From contig CAVIJJ010000043.1 of NCBI GenBank assembly GCA_963643205.1, forward strand, positions 1 to 9,334: 9,334 nucleotides of DNA. The letters run 5' to 3'. The DNA comes from Phil1 sp963643205 (GTDB taxonomy: Bacteria > Bacillota > Clostridia > Christensenellales > CAG-138). This document shows, piece by piece, positions 1-6,003 of the stretch. Under the pieces are notes generated by a model, which saw only the letters and a list, made by a program, of their open reading frames with translations, did no database searches and was not told where the DNA came from. The first letter of the stretch is position 1. Every line of letters starts with the position of its first letter. The position numbers and the translations under genes were made by a program.

Positions 1-62
1 GGGGGAGGTGGCAAAATGACTTTAGTCATTTTGACGGAGGGAGTTCAAAAAACCGCCTCCGT
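1..62. repeat. REP-like palindromic intergenic element
   Basis: The segment contains a perfect 8-bp inverted repeat (AAAATGAC at 13-20, GTCATTTT at 25-32, loop TTTA). It is flanked by purine-rich arms GGGGGAGGTGG and GACGGAGGGAG. A second dyad overlaps the right arm: ACGGAGG at 34-40 is complementary to CCTCCGT at 56-62. Its position, beyond the terminator of the neighbouring operon, fits dispersed palindromic repeats that occur between genes in many Clostridia. Only one copy lies in this window, so the repetitive nature is recognised by resemblance and not shown. It may extend to the left of the window. Confidence 0.5.
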
Positions 63-106
63 TACGCTTAACTCTATCTATACTTACTTCATCACCCCGG
101 AACACC

Positions 107-131
107 AAAAAAGACGGCCTTAGCCGTCTTT
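107..131 (-). terminator. Intrinsic terminator of the marR-kinase-MATE operon
   Basis: On the minus strand the stem arms AAAGACGGC and GCCGTCTTT (123-131 and 110-118) enclose a 4-nt loop, and a T-tract continues to position 107. It lies about 30 nt after the MATE stop codon at 162, so it ends the three-gene minus-strand operon. Confidence 0.85.
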
Positions 132-161
132 CGTCTTACACGTTATATCAATGAATCAACA

Positions 162-1508
162 TCAATAATGATATTTCTTCCTCTTTGTCACCATGAATGT
201 TAAGCTGAGCGCCATGGCCATGAACTCGGCCACGATTATGGAATACCATATTCCGTCAAGGCCGAACAGGGCGGGCAGGGCAAGCACCGCAATAACCTGG
301 AAAACAAGTGTGCGCAGGAAGGATATGAGCGCGCTCGTAAGGCCGTCATTCAGCGCGGTGAAGAAGCCGGAGCCGTAGATCGCGTACCCCATGAACATGA
401 ACGAGAGGGAGTAAATCCTAAGTCCCTTTACGGTCATCTCCATAAGCTCCTCATCATAGCTTACGAATATGGCGGAGAGCGGGCGGGTGAACGCAACGCC
501 GGCCACTATCATCACAATGCCGAAGCTGCCAATCATAATAAGGCTTTTTTTAAGCAGGCCACGCAGCTCATCATAGTTTTTCGCGCCGTCGTGGTAGCCT
601 ATTATGGGGGCGGTGCCTATTGAGTAGCCTATAAACGCGGCGGAGAATATCATGCTTACGTACATCATAACGCCGTACGCGGCAACTCCGTTTTCGCCGG
701 CGTATTTAAGAAGCTGAATGTTGTAGAGCATACCCACAAGGCTCATTGAAATATTGCTCATAAATTCGGAAGAGCCGTTTGTGCAGGCCTTAAGCACGGC
801 CTTGCCGTCAAAGCTGGTTTTGCCGAGCCTGAGTATGCTTGTGTTCTTGCGGGCAAAGTATATAAGCGGAATTCCGCCGCCCACAACCTGGCTCATGGCG
901 GTGGCGACAGCCGCGCCCGCGAGCTTATGCTCCTGCGGCAGAAGAATTACAAGCACAGCGTCAAGCACCATGTTTGTTACGCCGGAAAGCACGGTTGTGA
1001 AAAGCCCCATCTTCGGGCGCTCAGCCGTTACGCAGAAGGACTGGAAAAGCATCTGCAGCACGTTAAACGGCAGGGCCATGAGTATTATGCGCGCGTACAA
1101 AACGGCGTTTGTGAGCATTTCGCCCTCAGCGCCCAAAAGTGCCGCTATCTGCGGGGTGAATATAATGCCGAGTACGGCGAACACCGCGCCCAGAGCCGCC
1201 GTTATATAAACAAAAAGCGAGAAGTAGCGGTTGCCCCTTTCCTTGTCGCCCTCACCGAAGGCCTTGGCCACTATTGCGGAGCCGCCCGTGCCGAACATGA
1301 AGCCCACGGTTGAAAGTATCATCAAGAAGGGGAATATAAGGTTCAGCGCCGCGAAGGGCGTTTTTCCCGCGTAGTTGGATACGAAGAAGCCGTCCACTAT
1401 GCTGTAAATGGACGTGAATATCATCATGCCTATCGAGGGCATGGTAAAACGGATCAGCTTACCGTAGGTAAAGTGATCCGAAAGCTGTATGGGGTTTTTA
1501 TCGCTCAT
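162..1508 (-). CDS. MATE family multidrug efflux transporter
   Basis: A 448-residue integral membrane protein that most likely exports cationic or aromatic compounds in exchange for Na+ or H+. Length and layout fit the family: about twelve hydrophobic segments in two halves. The first half opens with a typical MATE start, a short hydrophilic stretch followed by MPSIGMMIFTSIYSIVDGFF near residues 24-43, with FGTGGSAIVAKAFGEGD near 72-88. The tail is basic (KRKKYHY). It resembles the MepA/DinF-like branch common in Clostridia; the substrate cannot be read from sequence. The ATG directly follows the TAA stop of the upstream kinase-like gene (TAAATG), and a GGGAG-like site lies inside the end of that gene, so translation is probably coupled. 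Expression should follow the MarR-controlled promoter near 2620-2648. The terminator at 107-131 closes the operon. Confidence 0.92.
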   Translation of the reverse strand: MSDKNPIQLSDHFTYGKLIRFTMPSIGMMIFTSIYSIVDGFFVSNYAGKTPFAALNLIFPFLMILSTVGFMFGTGGSAIVAKAFGEGDKERGNRYFSLFVYITAALGAVFAVLGIIFTPQIAALLGAEGEMLTNAVLYARIILMALPFNVLQMLFQSFCVTAERPKMGLFTTVLSGVTNMVLDAVLVILLPQEHKLAGAAVATAMSQVVGGGIPLIYFARKNTSILRLGKTSFDGKAVLKACTNGSSEFMSNISMSLVGMLYNIQLLKYAGENGVAAYGVMMYVSMIFSAAFIGYSIGTAPIIGYHDGAKNYDELRGLLKKSLIMIGSFGIVMIVAGVAFTRPLSAIFVSYDEELMEMTVKGLRIYSLSFMFMGYAIYGSGFFTALNDGLTSALISFLRTLVFQVIAVLALPALFGLDGIWYSIIVAEFMAMALSLTFMVTKRKKYHY

Positions 1509-2132
1509 TTATCGTTTAAGTCTCCCAAACCAGCGCGACGCGAAGTCCGCGACAGCCGGCACAAGCTCTTTTATATCCCAATCGGTTGTGTTTACAATAA
1601 GGTGGTAGGCATCCCTTTCGCCCCAGCCGGATCCGGTCATAAGGTCCCTGGTCTGCGCGCGGGAACTGTCTATCTGCTTCATTTTGCGAAGAATCTGCTT
1701 TTCCGTAAGCTTTTCGTCCTGCGGAGCCCTTTCAACGCAGCGCATAAGCTTTGCCTGCTTTGACGCGCAAACGAACACATTGAACGGCTTATACTTTTCC
1801 AGTATAACGTCCGCGTTGCGGCCTACTATTACGCAGTCCTTGCCAAGCGCCGCAATGCTCTCTATAACCTCTTTCTGCTTTATAAGAAGAGCGACGGACG
1901 ATTCGGCAATGTATGACGCGGAGCCGAGCGTGCCGCGGAATGTAAGGCTCATGTTCTGCCAGCCGTGGTTATTGAGCGTGTTCTCAACGTAGTTTTCGTC
2001 AAGCCCGCTCTTTTTGGCAACGGCGGATATGATTTCGCTGTCGTAATAATCGTAGCCGAGCTGATCCGCCAGGCGCTTGCCCAGTTCCCTGCCGCCGCTT
2101 CCGAATTCACGGCTTATGGTTATGATATTCAT
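1509..2132 (-). CDS. Cytidylate kinase-like family protein (Cytidylate_kin2 type)
   Basis: A 207-residue cytosolic P-loop kinase-like protein. It begins ITISREFGSGGRELGKRLA (residues 4-22), the variant nucleotide-binding loop of the cytidylate-kinase-like family, followed by LGYDYYDSEII. The GRNADVIL segment near 104-111 and a C-terminal lid region (DSSRAQTRDLMTGSGWGERDAYHLIVNT, about 155-182, Arg-rich with a conserved Trp) also fit. Length is normal for this family. Members are annotated by similarity to CMP kinase, but many sit beside transporters or regulators and their true substrate is not established; it may not be the housekeeping Cmk. The start is firm: AGGAGG (2141-2146) lies 8 nt before the ATG, and this site overlaps the TAG stop of the upstream marR gene. 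It is the middle gene of a repressor-kinase-efflux operon, so a role in drug or metabolite response is inferred from context. Confidence 0.85.
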   Translation of the reverse strand: MNIITISREFGSGGRELGKRLADQLGYDYYDSEIISAVAKKSGLDENYVENTLNNHGWQNMSLTFRGTLGSASYIAESSVALLIKQKEVIESIAALGKDCVIVGRNADVILEKYKPFNVFVCASKQAKLMRCVERAPQDEKLTEKQILRKMKQIDSSRAQTRDLMTGSGWGERDAYHLIVNTTDWDIKELVPAVADFASRWFGRLKR

Positions 2133-2144
2133 AAAAAAATCCTC

Positions 2145-2582
2145 CTATAAAATTTCTATTTTATGCTTGAAATCGTTGTTATACTTTTCCATAAGGCGAA
2201 GATATTCGCTTATCTCCTCCTCGCTCCAGCCGTCAAACGCCGCCGTTTCCGCCCAGAAAAGCCTGCCCACGGTTTTTTCGGCGTATTCACGGCCCGCGTC
2301 GGTAAGGCACGCGGTTTTTGTTCTGCCGCCCGTCTGCTCAAGGTAAATCGTTCCGTCCGCCTCAAGCTTACGAACGGCCGAGTTGAGCGTTTGCTTGCTC
2401 ATGCCAAGCTCTCTTGTTATTGTGCCGAGCGGGCAGCTGCCCCCGCGCTCATAGATTATGTACAGCGCCAGCATAACGCTGTCCGCCATGCCAAGCTTAA
2501 GGGCGGCCTTGTGGTATGAATTATCCAGCTCACTTGCCAGTATGTTCACCCGCCGCATAACCCCGGCAAACTTCATTTCCAT
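2145..2582 (-). CDS. MarR family transcriptional regulator, probable autorepressor
   Basis: From the ATG at 2580-2582 the product is 145 residues (MEMKFAGVMRRVNILASEL...), a normal MarR length. N- and C-terminal helices form the dimer. The winged helix-turn-helix spans about residues 50-100: LGTITRELGMSKQTLNSAVRKLEADG is the HTH and LEQTGGRTKTACLTDAGREY is the wing. The reading frame is open further upstream, to 2783, but that extension runs through a consensus promoter and has no ribosome binding site. CGGAGGG at 2588-2594 supports the start at 2582; the ATG at 2574-2576 is an alternative two codons later. It is first in the operon with the kinase-like and MATE genes. Two identical dyads sit in its own promoter, so it probably represses the whole operon until a ligand binds; the ligand is unknown. 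Confidence 0.88.
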   Translation of the reverse strand: MEMKFAGVMRRVNILASELDNSYHKAALKLGMADSVMLALYIIYERGGSCPLGTITRELGMSKQTLNSAVRKLEADGTIYLEQTGGRTKTACLTDAGREYAEKTVGRLFWAETAAFDGWSEEEISEYLRLMEKYNNDFKHKIEIL

Positions 2583-2597
2583 GCGTACCCTCCGAAA

Positions 2598-2639
2598 AGT
2601 CCGATTTCGTACTATTTTTATTATAGTCCGATTTCGTAC
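2598..2639. promoter_or_regulatory. Tandem MarR operator: two identical 15-bp dyads
   Basis: The sequence AGTCCGATTTCGTAC occurs exactly twice, at 2598-2612 and 2625-2639, 27 bp apart. Each copy is an imperfect palindrome (on the other strand GTACGAAATCGGAC, of the form GTnCGAnnTCGnAC), as expected for a winged-helix dimer. One copy fills the -35/-10 spacer and the other covers the predicted start site, so occupancy would block RNA polymerase. Binding by the adjacent MarR protein is inferred from position and symmetry. Confidence 0.75.
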
Positions 2640-2648
2640 AGTTGTCAA
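2620..2648 (-). promoter_or_regulatory. Consensus sigma-A promoter of the marR operon
   Basis: On the minus strand a perfect -35 box TTGACA (2643-2648) is separated by exactly 17 bp from a perfect -10 box TATAAT (2620-2625). The predicted transcription start is near 2612-2614, giving a 5' leader of about 30 nt before the MarR start codon. Such a strong promoter on a repressor-pump operon implies it is normally held shut; the operator copies in the spacer and over the start site fit that. Confidence 0.85.
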
Positions 2649-2731
2649 GGGAAGCTTTTTTCCATGCGGCGGGAAGGGCGAATATACGCATAAATACTGT
2701 CCATCGGTATGGTTTTTTTCGCAAACGGATT

Positions 2732-2749
2732 TGATATAATAAGTATAAT
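2732..2749 (+). promoter_or_regulatory. Promoter region of the small lipoprotein gene
   Basis: Two TATAAT hexamers lie close together at 2735-2740 and 2744-2749. The first is preceded by TG at 2732-2733, making an extended -10 (TGATATAAT), which can work with a poor -35; the upstream region offers only a T-rich stretch at 2713-2719. The start site would fall about 40-55 nt before the ATG at 2803. It carries no copy of the MarR operator found in the divergent promoter. Confidence 0.55.
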
Positions 2750-2802
2750 AGGCAGGTCCGTGACGGCGGAATTTTATAAACACAGCGGAGGAGACAATTA
2801 AA

Positions 2803-3342
2803 ATGGGAATTATTAAAGCGGCACTTGATTCGTTTTTCGGCGCGAGACCCGCGGGAAGGCTCGTTTTGATTATCGCGCTCGCGGCGGTTTTTATGCTGGC
2901 GGGCTGCTCACAGCTTAAGCAAATTGTCGCGGATAATATTTCAGGCGGCGGTGAGGGGACATTTGACCCGGGGGATATAGAGGTGCTGGACGGCGGAGAA
3001 ACCTATATTGACAATTCCGCCCTTTGGCCCGCTCTTGAAGGCACGTGGGCAAGCGAGGACGGCCGCTGGCAGGCGGTTATAGGCGAGAATACGGGCATAG
3101 CTCTCACGATGGACGGCGAAACGGTGCTGAATAGCTCGCTGTCGTTCACCTATCTTCAGCCGGGCGGGGCCGCGCGGACGGAGCTTGAAATTGAACCCGA
3201 CGAGCTAAAAAAAGCGGACGGCACACTTATAGGCGAAGCGGACGACCTTTATTACGATTCCGCGACCGGAACGATTCAAATGGAGATAGAGCTTGAAAAC
3301 GACAGGGAAGAGATAATAACCCTTCAAAAAACGCGGGAATAA
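2803..3342 (+). CDS. Small lipoprotein of unknown function
   Basis: A 179-residue protein with a lipoprotein signal peptide: basic residues (R15, R19), a hydrophobic core LVLIIALAAVFML, and lipobox L32-A33-G34-C35. The mature protein would be anchored to the outer face of the membrane through Cys35. After a Gly/Asp-rich linker the domain from about residue 58 starts ALWPALEGTWASEDGRWQAVI. It continues with alternating short polar and hydrophobic stretches and ends EREEIITLQKT-like, which suggests a small beta-barrel of the lipocalin-like kind; that fold is a guess from the G-T-W start and strand pattern. I do not recognise the family. The start is supported by GGAGGAG (2787-2793) 9 nt before the ATG. 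It is a single-gene unit with its own promoter and terminator, so neighbours say little about its job. Confidence 0.8.
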   Translation: MGIIKAALDSFFGARPAGRLVLIIALAAVFMLAGCSQLKQIVADNISGGGEGTFDPGDIEVLDGGETYIDNSALWPALEGTWASEDGRWQAVIGENTGIALTMDGETVLNSSLSFTYLQPGGAARTELEIEPDELKKADGTLIGEADDLYYDSATGTIQMEIELENDREEIITLQKTRE

Positions 3343-3414
3343 ACAACGGGACGAAAACCGGGCCCGCTCACGCTCGCCCGGCGCGCCGCGCAAAATCAGT
3401 GTAAATCATATTGT

Positions 3415-3446
3415 GGCCTCCGCCGAAAAAGCGGAGGCCGGTTTTG
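3415..3446 (+). terminator. Intrinsic terminator after the lipoprotein gene
   Basis: A perfect 9-bp stem (GGCCTCCGC at 3415-3423, GCGGAGGCC at 3431-3439) encloses a 7-nt loop CGAAAAA and is followed by GGTTTTG. The T-run is short. On the opposite strand the stem is not followed by a T-run, so it acts mainly on the plus strand. A second GC-rich dyad (CCGGGC at 3358-3363, GCCCGG at 3376-3381) lies just upstream. Confidence 0.7.
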
Positions 3447-3518
3447 TATGCGCCGGTTTTTGGAAAAATCGCGTATATTATATGGCGTTTAGCCCGCGTC
3501 GCCTGCCGGGCTCCTTAA

Positions 3519-5762
3519 TCATCTGAGCTTTACACCCCTAAGCATGCTCCTGCGCCGTTTCGGATCGAACCGATTGCGGAGGAATCGAAGCAGCGCGATG
3601 AATACGCAGGTGATGGCGAAATAGATCAGCGCCGTGGTGATCAGCGGGAAGAAGGGCTGATACGTTCTGCTTCGGACAATATCGGAAACCTTTGTCAGGT
3701 CGGCGATGGCGATGTAACCCACGATGGACGTGGATTTAACCAGCGACACGAAATACCCCGTATACAGGTCAAACACATGGGCTGCGGCCTGCGGGAACAC
3801 GATGCGCCGGAAGATGGCGCGCTGCTGGAAGCCGATGGCGTACGCCGCCTCGATCTGCCCTTTGTCCACGGAGTCCAGCCCCGTTTTGAACACGCCCGAA
3901 AGGGACGCGCCGCCCTCCAGACCGAAGCCGATGATAGCGACGAGTATGCCCGGAATGTCCACGCTGCGGAACACCATGTAGTAAAGTATCATCAGCCAGA
4001 CCAGGATGGGGATGCCGGTAACGATTTTTCCGTATATTTCGGCGGCCTTGCGCCACAGACGTGAGCGGGAGTTGAGCGCTTTGCACAGCCCCAGCCCCAG
4101 CGCCGTGCCCAAAGCGTAGGCGCACACGCTGATGAATATGGTTATGCCGATGCCCTTCAGGAAGAGCTTCCAGCGGCCTTCCGTTAGGAACGTGCCGGTA
4201 AAATCATCCTTGATTTTCTCCGCGAACGAGCCCGTTTCCGTCGCGGTGCCGTTTTTTATTATGTATGTGATATCCTCGGAATAATAGGGCTCAGAGAAAT
4301 CGGCTTCCTTCGCCCGCTCCTCCGTATAGGCGAGGCCGGAGGCAATGTCGGCCTTGCCGCTGGCTACGGCGGAAAGCAGCGCGCCAAATGACATGTCCTG
4401 AAATTCCACCCGCATGCCCATTTTGTAAGCGAGGCGCGCGATCAGCTCGCATTCAAAGCCAACAATCTCGTTGTTGTAAACAAAGCTCAGCGGCTCGCTG
4501 GTCGAGCAGACCGCGGCGCGGAGCACCGGAGCGTTTTCATTAACAGGAATGTCCTCCATGGAGTAATCGCCCGATGTCCATTTTTCATAAAGGGCGTCAA
4601 CCGTTCCGTCCGCCTTCAGCTCCGCCAGCGCCTCGTTGAGAGACGCGCGCAAATCCTGCTTGCCTGTGTTGACAATAAAATACACGGGGTTGGAATACAG
4701 CGGATTTGTGCTGTAGCTGAAGCCCGCCTGCTGGCGCACGAACATTTTCGCCTGCGTTTTAGGCAGCAGCACGCAGTCTACCTTGCCCGCCATCAGGGCG
4801 GCAATCTCGTCCGTGCGGGCATCGTATTTCAATATTTCCGCGTTTGGATAATGCTCCTCCGCGTACAGCTCCGGTATGGTGCCAAGAAGCACGCCTATTT
4901 TCGCGGAGGAAAGATACGCCTCCCGTTCCTCGTCCGTTGGATCGATAGTCGTGACAGCGGATGAAAGCCGGTCCTTCCGAACGGCCACGGCTGTGGGGGT
5001 GAAGTAATACGGGTCGGAGAAAAGAATCTCCTTCTTCCGCTCCTCCGTTATGACCATGTTGGCCAGCACAATGTCGCCCTTTCCCGCGATAAGGGCGGGA
5101 ATCAGGGCGGAAAAGCTCATTGTTTCCACGGAATAATCCATACCCAGCGCGTAGGCGACGCGGGCGCCCAGCTCTATGTCAAAGCCGATAACCTCGCCGT
5201 CCTCACCGCCGTCAAGGTAGCCGAAGGGAATTGTCATGCCCTCCGTCAGTATGCGGAGCGTACCCGTGGGGTTTTCGGGCGCCTCCAGCGCGGGCATGGT
5301 TCGATCCTCGCCGTCAATCCAGCGCCGCTCCATATCCGACAGCGTTCCGTCCTCCTTCAATGCCGCGAGTACGGCGTTGACGCGCTCTCGCAGCGTTTCG
5401 CTGCCCTTGGCCAGGGCGATGGCAACGTCGCTGCCGCCGATGCTTCCATCCAGCACAGCGAGGGAGGAATCCTCCGCGCAGATCTGGTCGAGTACGACCT
5501 TATCGAAAAGAAAGCCGTCGATTTTTTGGGCCTTCAGCGCGGCGATGCCGTCCATAAACGTGGCGAAAAGCTGCAGCTCCGCCTCCGGGAAGACCTCCTC
5601 CGCCTGGTCCTGCGTGTGGGAGCCCGTTTCCGTTCCCAGGCGGAATTCGCTCCGGTTAACGTCCTCAAGGCCGGAAATCGGCACCGTGCCGGACGCGCAG
5701 CCCGTAAGCAGAAAAATCAACGTAACCAGCGCCGCCGCGCCGCGCCAAAGCCTTCGTTTCAT
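3519..5762 (-). CDS. Fused polar amino acid ABC transporter: substrate-binding regions plus permease
   Basis: A 747-residue lipoprotein-permease fusion for uptake of a polar amino acid or related solute. Signal peptide with lipobox L19-T20-G21-C22. About 29-150: second-lobe half of an SBP_bac_3 domain (GLEDVNRSEFRLGTETGS..., IDGFLFD, ending VLAALKEDGTLSDMERRW). About 165-400: one complete SBP_bac_3 domain (MSFSALIPALIAGKGDI, ITEERKKEILFSDPYY, ending ELKADGTVDALYEKW). About 410-505: first-lobe half only (PLSFVYNNEIVGFECELIARLAYKMGM, YTEERAKEADFSEPYY). About 525-735: HisM/GlnP-type permease with about five membrane spans and the EAA loop that contacts the ATPase (E638-A-A-Y-A-I-G644, through P657). 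The start is firm: GAGGAG (5770-5775) 7 nt before the ATG. It follows a leader with an attenuator-like terminator. Isoleucine is mostly ATC and leucine often CTG, unlike the ATT/ATA-rich neighbours. No ATPase gene lies on either side, and no clear terminator follows; only a weak dyad at 3491-3512 is seen. Confidence 0.9.
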   Translation of the reverse strand: MKRRLWRGAAALVTLIFLLTGCASGTVPISGLEDVNRSEFRLGTETGSHTQDQAEEVFPEAELQLFATFMDGIAALKAQKIDGFLFDKVVLDQICAEDSSLAVLDGSIGGSDVAIALAKGSETLRERVNAVLAALKEDGTLSDMERRWIDGEDRTMPALEAPENPTGTLRILTEGMTIPFGYLDGGEDGEVIGFDIELGARVAYALGMDYSVETMSFSALIPALIAGKGDIVLANMVITEERKKEILFSDPYYFTPTAVAVRKDRLSSAVTTIDPTDEEREAYLSSAKIGVLLGTIPELYAEEHYPNAEILKYDARTDEIAALMAGKVDCVLLPKTQAKMFVRQQAGFSYSTNPLYSNPVYFIVNTGKQDLRASLNEALAELKADGTVDALYEKWTSGDYSMEDIPVNENAPVLRAAVCSTSEPLSFVYNNEIVGFECELIARLAYKMGMRVEFQDMSFGALLSAVASGKADIASGLAYTEERAKEADFSEPYYSEDITYIIKNGTATETGSFAEKIKDDFTGTFLTEGRWKLFLKGIGITIFISVCAYALGTALGLGLCKALNSRSRLWRKAAEIYGKIVTGIPILVWLMILYYMVFRSVDIPGILVAIIGFGLEGGASLSGVFKTGLDSVDKGQIEAAYAIGFQQRAIFRRIVFPQAAAHVFDLYTGYFVSLVKSTSIVGYIAIADLTKVSDIVRSRTYQPFFPLITTALIYFAITCVFIALLRFLRNRFDPKRRRSMLRGVKLR

Positions 5763-5789
5763 AAAAACTCTCCTCAGTTTTGTCCCGAT

Positions 5790-5824
5790 AAAAAATTAAG
5801 ACGCCGCTCTTGGAAAACGGCGTC
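5790..5824 (-). terminator. Leader (attenuator) terminator before the transporter gene
   Basis: On the minus strand GACGCCG (5824-5818) pairs with CGGCGTC (5806-5800) around an 11-nt loop, followed by TTAA and six T (5795-5790). It ends 27 nt upstream of the transporter ATG and leaves the Shine-Dalgarno site free. A strong terminator inside a long 5' leader indicates premature-termination control, or termination of an independent small RNA. Confidence 0.8.
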
Positions 5825-5968
5825 CGAAAAGGCAGGCCATAAGCCGGTTGTCGGGCAGCGGCGCGTTTTCCGCGGAACGGTTGAAGCGATACATTCGCGT
5901 TAGCATTGCGCCGGCCTCCGGACTTTTAAGTGTCATACAGTTAGCCTTTCCCCGCCGGAAAAGCTACC
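5790..5968 (-). ncRNA. Structured leader RNA with attenuator upstream of the amino acid transporter
   Basis: The transcript from the predicted start near 5968 would run about 180 nt before a terminator and about 205 nt before the transporter ATG. Visible helices: a hairpin AGCTTTTCC/GGAAAGGCT (5965-5957 with 5951-5943); GCGA/TCGC (5898-5895 with 5889-5886); CGCG-GAAAA-CGCG (5874-5862); and a long-range pairing AAG-U-CCGG (5925-5918) with CCGG-CUU (5847-5841) that leaves one U bulged. GGUA (5968-5965) can pair with UGCC (5834-5831), closing the element at its 5' end. GGAAAACG (5871-5864) is complementary to CGUUUUCC (5819-5812), which overlaps the terminator and could act as antiterminator. 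AGTCCGGAGGCCGGC (5924-5910) resembles a cobalamin B12 box, while the bulged helix resembles P4 of RNase P RNA. Class unresolved; ligand unknown. Confidence 0.6.
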
Positions 5969-5974
5969 GTTTTT

Positions 5975-6003
5975 ATGGTAATATACGCCCTCCCCGTTGT
6001 CAA
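5975..6003 (-). promoter_or_regulatory. Promoter of the leader RNA and transporter gene
   Basis: On the minus strand a consensus -35 TTGACA (5998-6003) is followed after 17 bp by TACCAT (5975-5980), a four-of-six match to the -10 box. The start site would fall near 5967-5969, precisely where the leader RNA folding begins with GGUAG. A better -10-like hexamer TATATT (5980-5985) is only 12 bp from the -35 and therefore unlikely. Confidence 0.6.

Noticed and set aside
2583..2783. Upstream in-frame extension of the MarR reading frame to a 212-residue product
   Set aside because: It would be translated from DNA lying upstream of, and through, a perfect promoter with operators; it lacks a ribosome binding site and the extra residues are not MarR-like.
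3724..4125. Overlapping open frames on both strands within the transporter gene
   Set aside because: They are Arg/Pro/Ala-rich frames typical of shadows in GC-rich coding DNA, with no ribosome binding sites or recognisable domains.
5236..5903. Plus-strand open frames opposite the transporter N-terminus and leader
   Set aside because: They lie antisense to a gene with firm domain evidence and have low-complexity Ser/Ala/Arg composition.
5820..5968. The leader as a genuine RNase P RNA gene
   Set aside because: Only about 70 nt lie between the P4-like strands and the conserved specificity-domain and other catalytic segments are missing, so it cannot be a functional rnpB as seen.
5763..5968. 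T-box leader for the amino acid transporter
   Set aside because: No GGUGGNACCGCG-type T-box sequence or specifier stem could be found in the leader.
5941..5980. Plus-strand hairpin AGCCTTTCC/GGAAAAGCT followed by ACCGTTTTT, as a plus-strand terminator
   Set aside because: The T-run starts several bases after the stem and no plus-strand gene ends upstream; the same bases are better explained as the first hairpin of the minus-strand leader.
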